64,000 bases of DNA, from NCBI GenBank assembly GCA_030035585.1, contig CM057464.1, positions 75,624,919 to 75,688,918 of the forward strand, read 5' to 3'. The notes beneath the pieces were generated by a model. It was not told the DNA's origin and made no database searches. It was given only the letters and a program-made list of their open reading frames with translations. Position numbers and translations under genes: made by a program. Below, piece after piece: positions 58,201-64,000 of the stretch (positions are counted from its first letter, which is position 1; each line of letters begins with the position of its first letter). The DNA is from Dugong dugon (lineage: Eukaryota; Chordata; Mammalia; Sirenia; Dugongidae).

Positions 58201-60273
58201 AGGGGGGGAGTTTGATATATTTTGAGATCATTTTTATCCAAAAATATTAAATTTTAGAAAGAGTGCTAAAAGTGGTATCTCAACTAGCTAGAGAACACTA
58301 CTACCCAAACCACTCTATTTATGCTGTAGTTGGTTGAGGTTTGATATTAAACTAAAAAAAAAATTAAGCGCCTATCGGTGTTTGGGTATTTTTTAGTTGG
58401 TGTAGATGCAGGGTGGCTACCTAAATAACTGGTTTTTAAAATCAAACAAAATCCTCTCTCCAAGTATTATGGCCATTGTGATGTTCACATTACTGTTTGT
58501 TTTTTAGTAGGTTTGTGTACAAATTCTTTACAAGATTATTTTCTTGTCATTCTTCCCCATTAATAGTGCATCTGGTACTCTATTCGTGACACTTGGAACC
58601 TTTATAAATTTGGGAGTACCAAGAGATGTATGCTGAGCTTGCCTCCACTGTGGTGATGAGTAAGTGATGTAGCTGGGCAAACTGAAGAGCTATGGTTTCT
58701 GTTTTTGTACTGAAAAACATTTGTGAAGAGGATTCTATGACTCTTGAAGAAAAAATTATGTTCCTCCAGAACTGTGGTATAAAGGCATGAATTAACAGGA
58801 TAGTGTGATCTGGATGGTGTTTTATGCAACCGTAACTAAGAGTAACATACACTGTTTTTATGCTCTATGGGTCTTTCTTGGAAAAACACAGAAGGCATCT
58901 ACAAAATTGAGGCGGAAAAATTAATGTATCAAAGTTTGCATAGGACCGTAAAGAATCTCGAATTATGTTGTAAATTCTGATTAGACTAATACATGTTTGT
59001 GTTCAGCTGGGGTTTAAAAATACTCTAAATTTTATTTTAAATATACAAAAATCTGTTGCATCTTTGCATCCAGAGTTCTGTATATCCAGCTTGATACAAC
59101 ATCTTAAATTTTGCCCTGTTTCCAAATAGAGGATCAAAGGTTTGACAGCTCCATATGGGGAAGTGAATTATATTCTCCAAGTGCAATTGCAATACTACAA
59201 GGAACCTAGTAAAAACATTGCCTTAAAATGGTGTTACATACAAGACAATGATAGTTTTAATTCTATTTTGAAATATAGATAGAATCTACTACTATGCTTG
59301 ACTACCAGGAAATGCTTATTTCTCTGCATTTTTTGTAATACTCTCTAGTAAAGATGAAGTGTTGCTGGTTACTATTCTGTGCTTGATAATAATATTAGTA
59401 TGTTACTTTTTGGTTTATTCTGGATTCTTCAAGTCTTCATATAAATTTTATTTTCCGGCCTTCAGTTTGCATTGTGACATGCATCATCTCTGTTCTACCA
59501 TATGCGTAGCCTCAAACTAAACACAATATGCTGAAAGAAAAGTGATACAGATTTGAGGTGCAAAAAGACCACTTAATATAAATGTTATTGAAATATGTAT
59601 ACAGAGAACAGTATTTCCTCATTGTTCTCTTTGCTATCACTGTATTTCAGTACTGTATTACCATTTGCCTTTCTTGTTTCTTGTCTTCTACACTCCAGAC
59701 TCCTCTATATGATTAATCTTGAAACATAGCTCTGATAATGTTTCAGTCTCAACATTATTTTTTCATTCCATTGCCTATAGTGTAAAATCTAGGCCTTGGA
59801 GCTCAGTAGTCAGAGCCTAGTCTATGATGAAGGTAATATGGATGTAAAGAAGGGATCCAGAAGATTCAAAGTTTGATGTTTCACTGTATACAGATGTGGA
59901 AGATGAAGCAGAGCTATCTAAAACCTTCATGATTTTGAGCTCAGATATCTAAGAGATGTTGATACCCATCCCAGTTAAAAAACATTGTCCAATCTATCTT
60001 TTTAAAACTATTACTGTATTATTTTCCCATTCCCAAAGGAACCCACGTGGCTTTATTTTTCTATATAGATTTAGCTCCCCATCTCTTTTATCCTCATTAC
60101 ATATTCATATATTCTGAATCTTTTCTGGTGTTTCTTTTGTTTCTGATTATTGTGTGCCACCTGTAATACTTCTCTCCTCAGAAGAACCCTTGCCAATCCC
60201 AACAAAAACAACACTGATTGTAAATGCAAGTTTAGCTTGAATAGTTTTAATAACTTGCTCAATTCCTTTTTAG
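58201..60273. other. KIAA1586: KIAA1586 intron 2, remainder
   Basis: No named repeat or gene is recognised. It ends at the acceptor before 60274. Confidence 0.45.
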
Positions 60274-60369
60274 GAAGGACCATCGCGACCTGTTATTGAA
60301 TACATTGATCTGGTCTGTGGTGATAATGAAGAGCCTAGCACCTATCATAGTGATGCAAGTGCATTTTAT
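60274..60369 (+). CDS. KIAA1586: KIAA1586 exon 3: SIM2 segment
   Basis: The acceptor cctttttag precedes 60274. It encodes [18 protein letters not shown] followed by an acidic [14 protein letters not shown] is the second SUMO-interacting motif. The motif between the two SIMs reads PSRP here where ZNF451 has PLRP. Two donors are possible and both keep frame with exon 4: GCAAGT at 60355 (a GC-AG site, exon end 60354) or GTATGT at 60370 (exon end 60369, adding five residues). Confidence 0.8.
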
Positions 60370-61300
60370 GTATGTTTTTTCAGTTCTATCATTTAAGTGT
60401 AATAGCGTGCTGGAGGTGGCTTAAACTGGCTCCTGAGAACTGATTTTTAGTTTTTTAGGAATTTTGCAAGTTGGTTGTTAAACATAGCCATTATTAAAAC
60501 CTAAAATATGTAAATTTACAAGTAAATAAGTTATCATAACATTTAAGGAAATAAATACTCAAAACTCATCACTTCCTAATACCTATGCACTTGAAGTTAT
60601 TTACATATATCTGTAGGTAGAGATACTGTATAATGGTGCGAGTATAATGGGAGCATTTACACCGTGGTAATGGCAAACATACATTACGAGTTGATTTATT
60701 ATTTGTTGATTGTCTAGACTTAAGAAAGTCGTGAATAAAATGTTATTACAGATTAAACTTAAGTTTTAATGTTAATAAAATTTAATGTTAATAAAAAGTT
60801 AGATGCGCCTCTAACTATACACTGTGTGCTATACCATAAATTGAGGAAATATTCTTCTAGTATTCAAAAACTGTTCATTGATTGAGCAAAGAAGTTGCTG
60901 TCATCATTGATAAACGAATAAAGTTCCGATATATGTCTTCATTGTTCCACTTTCATCTTGAGTAAGATGCAAATGAAATGTAAATGTAAATGTCAACATT
61001 CATGTTGGAACTACACTCGTTCAGAAATGTGAGCAATTTCTTTGCTGAATTTGATAATAAACATTTATTGATAGATTTTTGTGACACTGTTGTTGGCTAT
61101 CAAATTTAAAAACACTGATACTGGGTTTTTTAAGAAATAGCAAGTTACGTTGAAGTTATAGGTAGAAACTGCAAAGCAAGCTATTTTAGTTTAAAATTTG
61201 TCATTTTTAAAATTGTATAAAGAAATCATCAACAACATTTTACATTAGCCCTTAAGTGTTATCATGAATTTTACTTACATAATGTAAAATTATTTTTCAG
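60370..61300. other. KIAA1586: KIAA1586 intron 3
   Basis: AT-rich, no recognised repeat or gene, ending in tatttttcag. Confidence 0.5.
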
Positions 61301-63452
61301 ATTCTGTTTCCTAAAATGCCAAAACGACAGGGTGATAATAATTAAGTTTTTTAAATGTGAAGAAGGTGAAAACAGACACAGAAAGTAATGATAGGAACAA
61401 AAATCATTGTGGATCGTCTAAGTCAAAGGAACCAAATTTCAAATATGTTGAACAACCAATAATTGAAGAAAAGCCATCATGTTCATCAAAGGAAGAAATA
61501 GATAATCTTGTGCTTCCAGATTGTTGGAATGAAAAACAAGCATTTACGTTTACAGAACAGTACAAATGGCTTGAAATAAAAGAAGGTAAATTAGGATGTA
61601 AGGATTGTTCAACAGTTTGTCATTTGGGATCAAAAGCAGAAAAACATGTCCATGTGTCTAAGGAATGGATTGCATATTTAGTAACCCCTAATGGTAGTAA
61701 TAAAACTACTAGGCAGGCATCTCTGCGAAAAAAAATTAGGGAACACGATATTTCTAAAGCCCATGGTAAATTCGGGATTTGTTAAAGGAATCAGTTAATG
61801 ACTCAGTTTCCAACTTAGCACATAAACAAAATAATAAAAATATTGATGCTACCGTAAAAGTTTTCAATACAGTTTACAGTTTAGTAAAACATAATAGACC
61901 TTTATCTGATACTGAGTGGGCAATAGAATTACAAGAAAAAAATGGAGAGGTCAATTGTTTAAATACACGATATAGTGCAACAAGAATAGCAGAACATAGT
62001 GCAAAAGAAATGAAGATGAAGATATTTAAAAATATTATAGAAGAGAATGCCAAAATTTGTATCATAATTGATGAAGCATCTACGGTTGCAAAGAAAAGCA
62101 CCTTAGTGATTTATCTCCAGTGCACAGTTCAGTCAGCTCCTGCACCAGTTATGTTATTTGTTGCTTTAAAAGAATTGGTGTCAACCATGGCAGAGTGTAT
62201 TTTCAGTACACTATTGACTGCTTTAAATGATTGTGGCTTTAATAATGAATACTTGAAAGCAAATTTAATTGCATTTTGTTCTGATGGTGCTAATACAATG
62301 CTGGGAAGAAAGTCTGGAGTAGCTACAAAGCTGTTAGAAAATTTTCCTGAAATCATCATTTGAACTGTTTAAATCATCGCTTGCAATTGTCGCTAGATGA
62401 TTCAATATCTGAAATAAAACAAGTTAATCATTTTAAAATATTTCTGGACAAAATTTATGCTATTTATCACCAATCTAATAAAAGTAAAAACAGGCTTTTA
62501 GAAACTGTAGCTAAAGAACTTGAAATAGAAATTATTAAAATCGGTTGGGTAATGGGACCAAGATGGGCGCCCTGCAGTTTACAAGTTGCTACTGCGGTGT
62601 GGCATGCATATCCTGTACTGTATATGCATTTTTCTTGTTCTTATTCTGGTTTGGCAAAGAGATTAGCTAACATTAATTTTTTGCAAGACCTTGCTTTAAT
62701 GATTGACATTCTTGAAGAATTTTCAGTACTTTCACCTACATTGCGGTCAAGATCAACGACATTCAGAAAGCACAAAAATTGGAAAATTTAAAGATTGGTA
62801 TTGGAAAGCATGAGTCTCAAATCGAAGATTTAATTAAGTCAGATAAGTTTAAAGACATTCCATTTAATAAAAGTAATAAATTTAACACTCTTCCTAGGAA
62901 TATGCTACTGGAAAACATAACTCAACACATGAACTTACGTCTTTTATCAGACAGAAACCACGATGAAAGCATTTTTAACTATTTTGATTTTTTAGAACCA
63001 TCTACTTGGCCTTATGAAGAAATAAGTTCACCCTGGACAGCTGGTGAAAAAACCTTATTTCGTTTATGTGAAATTTTAAAATACAAAGTAGATTTGAATG
63101 ATTTTTGGGAATTTGTAAATAATAATATAAAATCAAATAATGTTTCAGTTCCTGCAACTATACAAAAAGCTAAAAAGATAGTTAGCACTATTGCAATCGA
63201 TAGTGCTGAAGCTGAAAGAGGTTTCAATTTAATGAACATAATTTGTACAAGGGTAAGAAATAGTTTAACAGTAGGTCACATATCAGATTTAATGACAGTA
63301 AACTTACTGGGGAAAGAGCAGATTGGGATGCAACTCCATTTGTAAAATCTTGGTCAAATTGGAACCATAGGTTGGCTACAGATACAAGAGTTCAGCAAAA
63401 ATCTGCAAAAGTGTTTTATGAGAATCAATTGGCTATATGGAATTTACAATAA
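61301..63452 (+). pseudogene. KIAA1586: KIAA1586 large last exon: hAT-derived body with five frame lesions
   Basis: The acceptor tatttttcag precedes 61301, opening with ILFPKMPKRQGD. The frame hits a TAA at 61343-61345. The remaining body is readable in successive pieces at 61357-61785, 61779-62363, 62360-62791, 62779-63345 and about 63321-63452, together nearly the full family length. hAT features are a CSDGAN catalytic-type motif, the C-x2-H (CLNH), and the [13 protein letters not shown]-terminal block. Apart from the lesions, identity to the human protein as I recall it is high, so decay looks recent relative to the surrounding repeats. An AATAAA at 63448-63453 overlaps the original stop. 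Confidence 0.87.
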
Positions 63453-64000
63453 AGACTATTTTTTTAATCATTTATAAATTGTGTGCTACACATCCTTTAT
63501 ATACACACATTTTTCGGGGGGCAGGGGGATGCCAGTTGTTAAACTTTTATCAGCACTCTGTTTAAAAGGCATTCTCTAAAGAAATAAAGTTGATGACTTT
63601 TTTGGAGTTACAGCATTTTAGAGATCGATCTATGTCTATAAGAATGGACCATAATAGGAATTCCAAGGAGTCTTGCTCAGAACATCCAGCCATTTCCCTT
63701 TGCTCTGTTATGTTTCAGATGTGAAAGGGTAACATGACTCAGACAAGTTCTAACCCCTGAAGGTGATATCAAAAGAAATGGAATAAGAATTTCAAACTTT
63801 TTGGCCTCTTGCCCATCTCATTTCCATATATGCAATATCTAATAAAGTAGCCACTAGCTATACATGGCTATTAAACACTGAAAATGAGGCTAGTAGTACT
63901 AAGAAAGTAAATTTTAAATTTTATGTAATTAAAAATTTAAACTGAAGCAAAATATTTTTACGTAACCGGACTTTATTGTTTTGTTAGGAATACATTTCAT
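63453..64000. other. Downstream of KIAA1586
   Basis: It contains AATAAA motifs at 63448-63453 (overlapping the former stop) and 63583-63588, either of which could serve as a polyadenylation signal. No further gene is recognised. Confidence 0.45.

Larger units (their letters stand above)
56268..63452 (+). pseudogene. KIAA1586: KIAA1586: ZNF451-like tandem-SIM N-terminus fused to a domesticated hAT transposase, decayed
   Basis: Exons are 56268-56288, 56806-56889, 60274 to about 60354/60369, and 61301-63452. The first three keep a clean frame (MGDPGSE / IIESLLP...IQFVS / [14 protein letters not shown]...) and match the start shared by ZNF451 and KIAA1586, a family with SUMO E3/E4 ligase activity through tandem SUMO-interacting motifs. 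The last exon is a hAT-type transposase body with CSDGAN near 62280, CLNH near 62368 and a C-terminal dimerisation block ([10 protein letters not shown]) near 63207. It is broken five times: stop and frame change at 61337-61356, one base lost near 61770, one base lost near 62362, loss and frame change at 62755-62779, and about four bases lost near 63319. Together the pieces cover almost all of the roughly 787-residue human protein. The lesions make the full-length protein impossible unless they are assembly errors. Confidence 0.88.

Noticed and set aside
61357-61785. An independent intact gene starting at the 142-codon frame
   Set aside because: It opens with GTG in mid-protein and is plainly one segment of the KIAA1586 body after a frame lesion.

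Overview
This is mammalian nuclear DNA from an afrotherian (elephant, hyrax or sea-cow type). It is AT-rich and dominated by interspersed repeats. Three repeat groups point to Afrotheria: tRNA-derived SINEs whose tail matches an RTE LINE, several RTE LINE copies, and L1s with a non-primate 3' UTR. The species is inferred, not proven. Two plus-strand genes are recognisable, BEND6 followed by KIAA1586, which is the order I recall from human 6p12.1. No bacterial, phage or CRISPR content is present.

Region 1 (1-35,350) carries BEND6. Five coding exons (9452-9571, 12726-12903, 23514-23728, 25471-25663, 26610-26737) join in phase with standard splice sites into a 277-residue protein. It has a basic nuclear signal, a coiled coil and a C-terminal BEN domain. 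The stop is followed after 10 bases by a donor-like GTAAGT, and a probable non-coding terminal exon lies at 34086-35350. The introns hold minus-strand RTE copies, an old L2 split by an L1 that is itself split by a second L1 fragment, MaLR LTRs (one split by a hAT element), MIRs, a MER20-like element and many SINEs.

Region 2 (35,350-55,900) is intergenic and nearly all repeats. A 7.4-kb L1 sits inside an older L1. Next come a truncated MaLR-type LTR, an RTE with an inverted 5' arm (itself hit by an L1 tail), an intact solo LTR, and a possible class-I-like LTR.

Region 3 (55,900-63,500) is KIAA1586: a CpG-rich promoter, three small N-terminal exons like those of ZNF451 (tandem SUMO-interacting motifs), and one large exon derived from a hAT transposase. 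The hAT exon carries five separate frame lesions, so the full-length protein is lost. The promoter, start codon and SIM exons remain open. Because the first stop falls in the last exon, a short tandem-SIM peptide of about 76-81 residues could still be made. This is the most interesting biological point in the window.

The rest is a layered record of insertions. Many can be ordered in time from target-site duplications read directly here, and two show the 5'-inversion structure expected from twin priming.
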